Below are positions 7,736-13,445 of a DNA stretch of 13,445 nucleotides, piece after piece. The stretch spans positions 1 through 13,445 of the forward strand of contig DASSKW010000044.1 of assembly GCA_035690065.1 (NCBI GenBank), in the 5' to 3' direction. A program made the translations under genes and the position numbers. The notes beneath the pieces are model-generated. The model did no database searches. It saw only the letters and a program-made list of their open reading frames with translations, and was not told the DNA's origin. This stretch comes from DASSKW01 sp035690065 (GTDB taxonomy: Bacteria > Pseudomonadota > Gammaproteobacteria > Natronospirales > REEB76). The number at the start of each line of letters is the position of its first letter. Position 1 is the stretch's first letter.

Positions 7736-9562
7736 CTAGGCTGCACTCTCCGCACCGCGGGAAGCTTTCTTGCGCTCATGCTCCTTGAGGAAACGCTTGC
7801 GCAGACGGATGTTGTGCGGTGTGATCTCCACCAGTTCATCATCCTCGATGAATTCCATGGCCTGTTCCAGCGAGAACTTGAGCGCCGGCGTCAACAGGAT
7901 ATTGTCATCCTTGCCTGAAGAACGGATGTTGGTAAGTTGCTTGGCCTTGAGCGGGTTCACGGTCAAGTCGTTATCACGCGCATGGATGCCGACCACCTGA
8001 CCTTCATAGACAGGTTCGCCTGGAGCGACGAACAATCTCCCGCGCTCCTGCAAGTTGAACAAGGCATAACCGACTGCCTTGCCTGTTCCGTTCGAGATCA
8101 TGGCACCATTCGGGCGGTTACTGATCCCTGTGTTCTTGATCGTACCGTAATGATCGAACACGTGATGCAGCAAACCGGTCCCCGATGTCAGGGTACGGAA
8201 TTCGGTCTGGAAGCCGATCAAACCACGCGCCGGAACGATGTAATCCAGACGTACACGACCGCGACCGTCCGGGCGCATGTCGGTCAGGTCGCCACCACGC
8301 TGACCAATCGCTTCCATGATGCCGCCCTGATGCCGTTCCTCAAGATCGACCGTGACGGCTTCATACGGCTCGTGACGCTGACCATCCACCTCATGGTAGA
8401 TGACCTGCGGCCGCGAGACCGCGATCTCGTAACCTTCACGCCGCATGGTTTCCAGCAGCACCGATAGATGCAGTTCACCACGTCCCGAGACCCGGAATTT
8501 TTCGGGGTCTTCGGTATCTTCCACCCGTAGCGCCACATTGTGCAGCGCTTCGCGATATAGCCGCTCGCGGATCTGGCGGCTGGTTAAAAATTTGCCATCC
8601 TGCCCCGAGAACGGTGAACCGTTGGTCTCGAACGTCATGCTGATGGTGGGTTCATCGACCGTCAATGCGGGCAGCGCTTCCACATGTTCCGGATCACACA
8701 AGGTGTCGGAGATGCGCGGCGCCGGAATGCCGGTAAACGCGACGATGTCACCCGCTTGTGCTTCCGGTACCTCGACCTTGTGCAGCCCCAGAAATCCGTA
8801 CACTTGGAGCACTCTTTCCTTGCGCTGAGTGCCGTCGGCTCCAATCACCGTCACCGCACTATTGCGGGTGATGCGTCCACGTGCGATGCGACCGATACCG
8901 ATCGCGCCCACGTAGCTGGAATAGTCCAGCGAACTCACCTGCAACTGGAACGGCCCATCCATCTCGACCGGAGGCGGGGGGCAGTTCTTGATGATGGTCT
9001 CGAACAGTGCCGTCATATCCCGGCCTGGATGAGCAGAATCAAGGCTGGCATACCCCAGCAGGGCCGAGGCATAGACCACCGGAAAATCGAGCTGCTCTTC
9101 AGATGCCCCCAGCTTGTCGAACAGGTCGAAGGTCTGATCCAGTACCCAGTGTGGGCGGGCGCCGTCCCGGTCGATCTTGTTGATGACCACGATCGGTTTC
9201 AGGCCATGTGCAAACGCTTTCTGGGTGACGAAGCGGGTCTGCGGCATAGGGCCATCCACCGCATCTACCAGCAACAGCACCGAATCCACCATGGACAGCA
9301 CCCGCTCGACTTCGCCGCCAAAGTCGGCATGTCCGGGGGTGTCCACGATATTGACCCGATAATCCTGCCAACGGATTGCCGTGTTCTTGGCCAGGATGGT
9401 GATCCCCCGCTCCCGCTCCAGATCATTGGAGTCCATGATCCGGTCCGGTGCGGCCGCACGCGCATCCAGGGTCCCGGACTGCTTCAGCAGCTGATCCACG
9501 AGGGTGGTCTTGCCATGGTCGACATGGGCGATGATGGCGATGTTGCGAAGCTTTTCGATCAC
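7736..9562 (-). CDS. typA: Ribosome-associated translational GTPase TypA/BipA
   Basis: TypA/BipA is an EF-G-like GTPase that binds the 70S ribosome and supports 50S assembly and growth under stress, notably at low temperature in E. coli. The 608 aa match the usual length. GTPase motifs are AHVDHGKTT (12-20), RGITI, DTPGHADF, NKID and the SA of VVYASALLG. EF-G-like domains follow, including LHLSVLLETMRREGYE and GLIGFQTEFRTLTSGTG, then the BipA C-terminal domain with GRLFVAPGEPVYEGQVVGIH. I chose the GTG at 9560-9562, because it gives the family-typical MIEKLRNIAIIAH; an upstream in-frame TTG (9602-9604) would add 14 atypical residues and overlaps the likely -10. No clear ribosome site precedes the GTG. 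First gene of the typA-pdxH-dusA group. Confidence 0.97.
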   Translation of the reverse strand: MIEKLRNIAIIAHVDHGKTTLVDQLLKQSGTLDARAAAPDRIMDSNDLERERGITILAKNTAIRWQDYRVNIVDTPGHADFGGEVERVLSMVDSVLLLVDAVDGPMPQTRFVTQKAFAHGLKPIVVINKIDRDGARPHWVLDQTFDLFDKLGASEEQLDFPVVYASALLGYASLDSAHPGRDMTALFETIIKNCPPPPVEMDGPFQLQVSSLDYSSYVGAIGIGRIARGRITRNSAVTVIGADGTQRKERVLQVYGFLGLHKVEVPEAQAGDIVAFTGIPAPRISDTLCDPEHVEALPALTVDEPTISMTFETNGSPFSGQDGKFLTSRQIRERLYREALHNVALRVEDTEDPEKFRVSGRGELHLSVLLETMRREGYEIAVSRPQVIYHEVDGQRHEPYEAVTVDLEERHQGGIMEAIGQRGGDLTDMRPDGRGRVRLDYIVPARGLIGFQTEFRTLTSGTGLLHHVFDHYGTIKNTGISNRPNGAMISNGTGKAVGYALFNLQERGRLFVAPGEPVYEGQVVGIHARDNDLTVNPLKAKQLTNIRSSGKDDNILLTPALKFSLEQAMEFIEDDELVEITPHNIRLRKRFLKEHERKKASRGAESAA

Positions 9563-9592
9563 GGGATACAGCCGGCCAAGTAAAGGGCGGGC

Positions 9593-9598
9593 ATTATA
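9593..9598 (-). promoter_or_regulatory. typA: Candidate -10 box for typA
   Basis: A perfect TATAAT reads on the minus strand, about 30 bp upstream of the GTG start. The position 17 bp further up reads CCGGAC, a poor -35, so an activator or alternative contact may be needed. Transcripts starting here would have a leader of only about 25 nt. Confidence 0.45.
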
Positions 9599-9604
9599 CG
9601 GCAA

Positions 9605-9886
9605 AGCGCCCGTCGGTCCGGCCCCAGGTCCGTGTTTTTGCGAGAGTTTCGCTGCTATCGACTATTGGACACTACTCTGCAAGTGGCGTAAGCTCTGGTC
9701 CCCGTTCGGGACCTGTCACAAGCCTGCCGACGTTTTTGGGGTAAATACCCGTCTCGCCGCATCCCGAGTGACTCCAGTCAACGAACAAGAAGGCAAGGGT
9801 CGCGAGTTCGCGATCCAAATGCCAGAGAGCACCACGGCAGCTTCGGCTGGCGTGGCATTTTAGTTACAGAAGAGTGAATCAAGGCT
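9605..9886. other. Divergent typA / RRM-gene intergenic region with four consecutive hairpins
   Basis: No convincing gene is seen here. Four inverted repeats follow each other on the plus strand: GGTCCC/GGGACC (9697-9713, 5-nt loop), GGGT/ACCC (9739-9750), GGGTCGCG/CGCGATCC (9797-9816, one G-U pair, 4-nt loop) and CCACGGCAGC/GCTGGCGTGG (9832-9855, one G-G mismatch, UUCG tetraloop). The last is followed by CATTTTAG and lies about 30 nt before the RRM start. As an alternative to the last stem, AAATGCCA (9817-9824) pairs perfectly with TGGCATTT (9853-9860), so two folds are possible. A weak promoter pair TTGGAC-18-TAAGCT (9665-9694) would place all four in the RRM-gene leader. Confidence 0.55.
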
Positions 9887-10174
9887 ATGACGTCAATCTA
9901 TGTGGGCAACCTGCCCTTTACCGCTTCCGAAGAGGAAGTCCGTTCCAAGTTTGAGCAGTACGGCTCCGTGACATCGGTGAAACTGATCTCTGATCGCGAA
10001 ACCGGTCGCCCACGCGGCTTCGGCTTCGTGGAGATGGATCAGGGTGCAGCTCAGAAGGCCATTCAGGAACTGAACGGCAAAGATATGGGCGGTCGCCCGC
10101 TGCGCGTGAATGAAGCGCAGGAACGCCAGCCACGCCAGCAAGGCGGTGGCGGCGGTCGCGGCGGTCGTTGGTAA
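9887..10174 (+). CDS. Small RRM-type RNA-binding protein
   Basis: The 95-aa protein consists of one RNA recognition motif and a short tail. RNP2 is IYVGNLPF (4-11) and RNP1 is RGFGFVEM (about 44-51); their aromatic residues stack on RNA bases. The fold continues to ELNGKDMGGRPLRVNEA. The tail is Arg/Gln/Gly-rich (RQPRQQ, then GGGGGRGGRW), like the Gly-rich ends of cyanobacterial Rbp proteins, several of which are cold-induced. It probably binds single-stranded RNA as a chaperone; targets cannot be told from sequence. AAGG lies 4 nt before the ATG as a ribosome site. It is monocistronic, with a long structured leader and a strong terminator 30 bp after the stop. Confidence 0.95.
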   Translation: MTSIYVGNLPFTASEEEVRSKFEQYGSVTSVKLISDRETGRPRGFGFVEMDQGAAQKAIQELNGKDMGGRPLRVNEAQERQPRQQGGGGGRGGRW

Positions 10175-10204
10175 GCCGCGAGCTTCCAACTGCTGAATAA
10201 CCAA

Positions 10205-10252
10205 GCGTCCCTGGCCGATACCACGGCCGGGGACGCGCGGTTTTATTGCTTT
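10205..10252 (+). terminator. Rho-independent terminator of the RRM gene
   Basis: GCGTCCCTGGCC (10205-10216) pairs with GGCCGGGGACGC (10225-10236) across an 8-nt loop, giving a 12-bp stem with one G-U pair. GCGG and then TTTTATTGCTTT follow. It lies 30 bp past the RRM stop codon and is the clearest terminator in the window. Confidence 0.9.
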
Positions 10253-10262
10253 AAATCTTCGT

Positions 10263-10415
10263 CACCGTGGTTGTTCTATCACGGTGCAGTGCTGACATTC
10301 GTCACTTCCACGGTCCGCCGCGCCTCATTATGATAGGCGCCGCACTGTATGGCCGAACCAATTCATCTATCGATGGTCTTTCAAGGATTCGGTACGTTAC
10401 GCAGCAGGCTGCGTA
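10263..10415. promoter_or_regulatory. Upstream region of the YIP1 gene: three inverted repeats and a -10-like box
   Basis: The 208 bp between the terminator and the YIP1 gene hold no credible gene. Three inverted repeats are present: CACCGTG/CACGGTG (10263-10286, 10-nt spacer), GCGCCT/AGGCGC (10320-10340, 9-nt spacer, containing TATGAT) and the perfect TACGCAGCAGGCTGCGTA (10398-10415, 8-bp arms, 2-nt spacer). The last overlaps TACAAT (10414-10419), a -10-like box about 42 bp before the ATG. No good -35 lies at the right distance from it, so a bound activator or repressor is possible. Confidence 0.45.
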
Positions 10416-10460
10416 CAATACTGGCCTGTCGAAACAAATCACCAGAACCGGGGTAATCAC

Positions 10461-11162
10461 ATGGAAACTTCCGCACTCGCCTGCCTGATAAATATCTTCG
10501 TGGATCCCAAAAAGGCCCTGACCGACATCAGCGGTCATACCCGCTGGCTCTGGTATCCATTCCTGATCATGATGCTGGTTACTACGGCTTTTGGTGTCTG
10601 GTATTACATGACAATCGATTTCGCGTGGCTGACCGAGCAGATCCTGTCCACCATGAGCGCCAAGATGGATGCCGACAAGCTCGAACAGGTGCGGCACAGT
10701 TTCACCCGGGGCCGTTTCATCTTCGGCGCAGTACTGGGCGGCACGGTATTCGTCGGCCTGATCTATGTGATCCAGGCCTTATACCTGTTCCTGATCAGTA
10801 AAGTGGCAGGCTATGAGGTGCAGGACTTCGGTAAATGGTTCAGTTTTACCGCCTGGGTGAGCCTGCCGGGAGTCCTGGCCCCGATAGCCCAGTCAATCTC
10901 CTATCTGTTTGCCCCCAACAAGCAGGTCAGTCTGTATCAGCTCGACGTCACGTCTCTGAATACCCTGTTTTTCCACTTGCCCATGCACAGCCATTGGTTC
11001 ACAACCATCTATAGCCTGCGCCTCACCTTGTTCTGGACATTGGGCCTGATGGTGTATGGGTTCAGTATCTGGACCAAAAAGAGCCTCTCAAAATCAGCCG
11101 TCGTGGTACTGGCCCCCTACGTGATCATCTATGGCCTGATTGTCGCCATCAAACTGGCCTGA
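10461..11162 (+). CDS. YIP1-family integral membrane protein
   Basis: The 233-aa protein has about five hydrophobic helices: roughly 31-50, 84-117 (one long or two short), 128-150, 185-205 and 210-232. The start METSALACLINIFVDPKKAL, with a short helix and an FVDPKKAL/P-type motif before the first membrane span, is typical of bacterial YIP1-domain proteins. Residues 55-83 form a charged soluble loop. YIP1 proteins in eukaryotes act in membrane traffic; in bacteria their role is not established. GGGG lies 8-11 nt before the ATG as a ribosome site. The gene sits immediately before a MacAB-like efflux operon that has its own promoter, so any role in that system is inferred from position only. 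Confidence 0.85.
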   Translation: METSALACLINIFVDPKKALTDISGHTRWLWYPFLIMMLVTTAFGVWYYMTIDFAWLTEQILSTMSAKMDADKLEQVRHSFTRGRFIFGAVLGGTVFVGLIYVIQALYLFLISKVAGYEVQDFGKWFSFTAWVSLPGVLAPIAQSISYLFAPNKQVSLYQLDVTSLNTLFFHLPMHSHWFTTIYSLRLTLFWTLGLMVYGFSIWTKKSLSKSAVVVLAPYVIIYGLIVAIKLA

Positions 11163-11180
11163 GCAGCGACAGGCAGGCAA

Positions 11181-11219
11181 TTGACGGCTATTAACTCAAT
11201 GTTATACTAAGATATAACA
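11181..11219 (+). promoter_or_regulatory. Sigma-70 promoter with overlapping 20-bp operator-like palindrome for the efflux operon
   Basis: TTGACG (11181-11186) and TATACT (11203-11208) are 16 bp apart, each one base off consensus. The inverted repeat TGTTATACTAAGATATAACA (11200-11219) has 7-bp perfect arms and a 6-bp spacer; it covers the -10 and the expected start site near 11215. This geometry fits a repressor such as a TetR, PadR or MarR family member, but no regulator gene is in the window. Confidence 0.72.
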
Positions 11220-11240
11220 CTAATACACATGGAATCGCGC

Positions 11241-12476
11241 ATGAAGCAGAAACGCAAGCTCTGGATTGGCCTTGGCATCGTCGGGGTCCTCATATTGCTG
11301 ACCATCGTCAGCCGGCTGACCAGCAGCAACAAGGGCGAGCAGGTAGAGGTCGCCAAAGTGGAAGCACGCACGATCCGCAGTTCCATCCTGGCATCCGGTC
11401 AACTCATCTACCTCAATCCCGTGGAGCTCAAGCCGGAGGTGATCGGCAAGATCAGCGATCTCCCCGTAGTAGAAGGACAACTGGTCAAGAAAGGCCAGGT
11501 GGTACTGCGCCTTGATCCCCAATTGTATGAGGCCGCAGTGGCGCAAGGTCAGGCGGGTGTACAACAAGCCAGGATCGCCATCGAAAGCCAAAAACTCACG
11601 ATCGCGAATCTGCAAAGTCAGTATGACCGGCAGCAGAAACTGTTCAAACAGGGGCTGGTAGATGCGAACAGTTTCGATCAGCTTTCCAGTCAGCTGGATA
11701 TTGCGAAGGTGCAGCTGAATTCCCAGAACGAAGCCTTGAGTATCGCTGAAGCACAATTAAGCCAGCAGCAACAGAACCTGTCCAAGACCGTGATCCGTTC
11801 GCCCATCAACGGCATGGTCACCAGCCTGCCGGTCAAAGTCGGCGAAACTGTCATCACCGGTGCCAACATCCCCGGGTCCACGCTGATGGAGATTGCGGAT
11901 CCCTCCGAGGTCCAGGCTGACGTACAGGTAGACGAAGCAGATATCGCCAATCTGAAACTGGGCGAAGATGCCGAGATCAATGCGGTGTCCTACCCGAATG
12001 ACACGTTCCACGGCAAGGTTCAGTTCATCGCCGCTTCGGTCACGAGCGCCAGCGATACGACGGCCGCAACCGCCCAACAGGGCGTTACCTTCGAGGTGAA
12101 AATCGGACTCACCGACAAGAAACTGCCGAGGGTCCGCCCCGGCATGAGTTGCCGTGCGGAGATCTTTACCCAGAGCACTCCCAATGCGATCGCGGTGCCG
12201 ATTCAGGCCGTACTTTACGAAAACAACCCCAACTCCAAGAGCCTCGAACCCACCTCCGGTGCTTATGTGTATGTGATTCAGGATGGCAAGGCACATAAGC
12301 AACCAGTCACGACCGGCGTATCCAGTGATACCTATCAGGAAATCGTTTCGGGACTCAAGGCTGGCGAGACAGTGGTCTCCGGCCCCTACACCACGCTGCA
12401 CGCGTTGACTGACGGCACGGAAGTCACGCCCGAGCCTGCCAAAAAAGCTGACAAATCAACTTCGAGTGCATCATGA
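11241..12476 (+). CDS. MacA-like periplasmic adaptor (membrane fusion protein) of ABC efflux pump
   Basis: The protein is a HlyD/MacA-type adaptor that would bridge an inner-membrane ABC permease to an outer-membrane channel. It has a membrane anchor (LWIGLGIVGVLILLTIVSRL), the first lipoyl half (GKISDLPVVEGQLVKKGQVV), a Gln-rich coiled-coil hairpin of about 95 residues, the second lipoyl half (VIRSPINGMVTSLPVKVGE), then beta-barrel and membrane-proximal domains ending in a Lys/Ser-rich tail. No lipobox is seen, so it should be anchored by the N-terminal helix. I chose ATG 11241 (411 aa) because GGAA precedes it by 6 nt; ATG 11229 (415 aa) has no ribosome site but cannot be excluded. Its stop overlaps the ATPase start by 4 nt. 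Substrate unknown; MacAB-type pumps export macrolides, toxins or peptides. Confidence 0.93.
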   Translation: MKQKRKLWIGLGIVGVLILLTIVSRLTSSNKGEQVEVAKVEARTIRSSILASGQLIYLNPVELKPEVIGKISDLPVVEGQLVKKGQVVLRLDPQLYEAAVAQGQAGVQQARIAIESQKLTIANLQSQYDRQQKLFKQGLVDANSFDQLSSQLDIAKVQLNSQNEALSIAEAQLSQQQQNLSKTVIRSPINGMVTSLPVKVGETVITGANIPGSTLMEIADPSEVQADVQVDEADIANLKLGEDAEINAVSYPNDTFHGKVQFIAASVTSASDTTAATAQQGVTFEVKIGLTDKKLPRVRPGMSCRAEIFTQSTPNAIAVPIQAVLYENNPNSKSLEPTSGAYVYVIQDGKAHKQPVTTGVSSDTYQEIVSGLKAGETVVSGPYTTLHALTDGTEVTPEPAKKADKSTSSAS

Positions 12477-13201
12477 GTCCAGAGCCGGTCCTGGAGTTAC
12501 GCCACGTCGGCAAGCAATACGTAATGGGTGAAGCTACCCTGAACGCATTGCAAGACGTCAATCTTGTCATCAATCGTAACGAATACGCGGCTTTCATCGG
12601 TCCATCAGGATCGGGGAAATCGACGCTCATGAACATCGTGGGTTGTCTGGATAAACCGTCTGCTGGGGAATATATCCTGAATGGTACGCCGGTCGCGGAA
12701 CTGGACGACAACGAATTGGCCCGCATCCGTAATCGCGAGATCGGATTCATCTTCCAGAATTTCAACTTGTTGGGACGCTCCAACGCCCTGCACAATGTCA
12801 TGCAGCCGCTCATCTACCGCGGCATTCCCATGGGTGAGCGCAAACGCATGGCCACCGAGGCGTTGCAAAGCGTCGGCTTGGGCGAGCGCCTGCATCACCT
12901 TCCCAACCAGCTCTCCGGCGGACAACGCCAGCGTGTAGCCATCGCGCGTGCGCTGGTTGGCAAGCCTTCCATTCTGTTGGCAGACGAACCGACCGGCAAT
13001 CTGGATTCCAGCACCAGTCGCGACGTGATGGCGATGTTTGATGAGTTGCACAAGAATGGCCATACCATCATCGTCGTCACCCACGACCAGAATATAGCCA
13101 ATCACTGCCGACGTGTGATCCGCCTGATGGATGGCCAGGTGCAGAGCGACACCGCCAATTCCAGCGTGGATGAGAATCAGGAAGCGCTACGCCGTGTATA
13201 A
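12473..13201 (+). CDS. ABC transporter ATPase, MacB/LolD type
   Basis: The 242-aa cytosolic ATPase should power the MacB-type permease that follows. It has Walker A GPSGSGKST (about 43-51), Q-loop FIFQNFNLL, signature LSGGQRQRVAIARAL, Walker B ILLADEPTGNLD with the D-loop, and the H-loop VVTHD. The DEPTGNLDS and FQNFNLL wording is typical of the LolD/MacB/FtsE branch. E. coli MacB has ATPase and permease fused; here they are separate genes. The ATG overlaps the adaptor stop (ATGA), and the 3' end overlaps the permease start. The segment after the H-loop ends in a short polar tail. Confidence 0.96.
   Translation: MSPEPVLELRHVGKQYVMGEATLNALQDVNLVINRNEYAAFIGPSGSGKSTLMNIVGCLDKPSAGEYILNGTPVAELDDNELARIRNREIGFIFQNFNLLGRSNALHNVMQPLIYRGIPMGERKRMATEALQSVGLGERLHHLPNQLSGGQRQRVAIARALVGKPSILLADEPTGNLDSSTSRDVMAMFDELHKNGHTIIVVTHDQNIANHCRRVIRLMDGQVQSDTANSSVDENQEALRRV
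13179..13184 (+). promoter_or_regulatory. Ribosome binding site that decides the permease start
   Basis: AGGAAG, inside the ATPase gene, lies 9 nt before the GTG at 13194. The rival ATG at 13170 has no purine-rich site before it, so the GTG is favoured. Confidence 0.55.
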
Positions 13202-13445
13202 CCTGGTAGAGAGTCTGCGCTCGGCACTGCAAGCGATCCGCGCCCATGCCTTGCGCAGTTTCCTCACTACGCTCGGCATCATCATCGCGGTCATGGCCGT
13301 AATCACTGTAGTGTCACTGATTCAAGGTTTTAGTCACTCGCTGACGTCCACATTCGCCAGCATGGGTTCAAATGGCCTGGTGATTGTTTCCAACGAATCT
13401 CAGGAAGACTATCTGGCCGGAAAAGTCGTCAAGATCACACCGGAT
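13194..13445 (+). CDS. MacB/FtsX-type ABC permease, 3' partial
   Basis: The first 84 residues are visible before the window ends. An amphipathic start (MYNLVESLRSALQAIRAHALRSF) leads into a membrane helix (LTTLGIIIAVMAVITVVSLIQG) and the beginning of the periplasmic domain, as in MacB N-termini, where LRSFLTxLGIIIGV is typical. It should form the permease dimer that couples ATP hydrolysis to conformational change in the periplasm. The GTG start overlaps the ATPase stop by 8 nt and has a good ribosome site; an in-frame ATG at 13170 would add 8 residues. The rest of the gene, and whether an outer-membrane channel gene follows, lies off the window. Confidence 0.9.
   Translation, partial: MYNLVESLRSALQAIRAHALRSFLTTLGIIIAVMAVITVVSLIQGFSHSLTSTFASMGSNGLVIVSNESQEDYLAGKVVKITPD

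Noticed and set aside
8684..9583. Long plus-strand open frame (299 codons) opposite typA
   Set aside because: It is fully antisense to the strongly conserved typA gene and its product has no recognisable motif; high GC coding DNA often leaves such frames open.
9504..9863. Plus-strand open frame spanning the typA start and the intergenic region
   Set aside because: Half of it is antisense to typA and the rest is a Pro/Ser/Arg mix without motifs; the region is better explained as a structured leader.
10267..10488. 73-codon open frame running into the YIP1 gene
   Set aside because: It overlaps the YIP1 start in another frame, crosses three inverted repeats and has no motif or good ribosome site.
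1..13445. tRNA, rRNA, CRISPR arrays, insertion sequences or integration sites
   Set aside because: I looked on both strands for tRNA-like arms with CCA-end context, regularly spaced repeats, transposase motifs and terminal repeats, and found none.

Overview
The window is a moderately GC-rich, gene-dense bacterial chromosome segment. TypA/BipA, DusA, PdxH, a small RRM protein and a MacAB-like efflux system, together with a PpkA-like kinase of a type common in these groups, point to a gamma- or betaproteobacterium. I cannot place it more precisely. No tRNA, rRNA, CRISPR array, insertion sequence or other mobile element is visible. Ten genes are complete in the window and one is cut at each edge.

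Left part (1-5152): a signalling group. A very large transmembrane Ser/Thr kinase (5' end off the window) carries a long helical region and a C-terminal formylglycine-generating-enzyme-like domain predicted to lie in the periplasm. It overlaps by 4 nt a small single-pass membrane protein with a SHOCT-like N-terminus. Convergent to these is a class III cyclase fused to an FHA (phosphothreonine-binding) domain. The cyclase keeps all six expected catalytic residues and the FHA domain keeps its phosphopeptide-binding residues, so the three genes could link protein phosphorylation to cAMP synthesis. This is the most interesting part of the window.

Middle (5153-9562, minus strand): a SAM-dependent methyltransferase of unknown substrate with its own weak promoter candidate, then the tight group typA-pdxH-dusA (transcribed in that order). 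PdxH is short at its N-terminus and has a non-standard C-terminus. Divergent from typA, a 282-bp intergenic region rich in hairpins leads into a 95-aa RRM RNA-binding protein (9887-10174), which ends at a strong intrinsic terminator.

Right part (10461-13445, plus strand): a YIP1-family membrane protein, then a MacA-like periplasmic adaptor, a LolD/MacB-type ATPase and the start of a MacB/FtsX-type permease, which runs off the window. The three transporter genes are translationally coupled or overlapping. They share a good sigma-70 promoter whose -10 lies inside a 20-bp inverted repeat, a likely operator. A second perfect inverted repeat overlaps a -10-like box upstream of the YIP1 gene.
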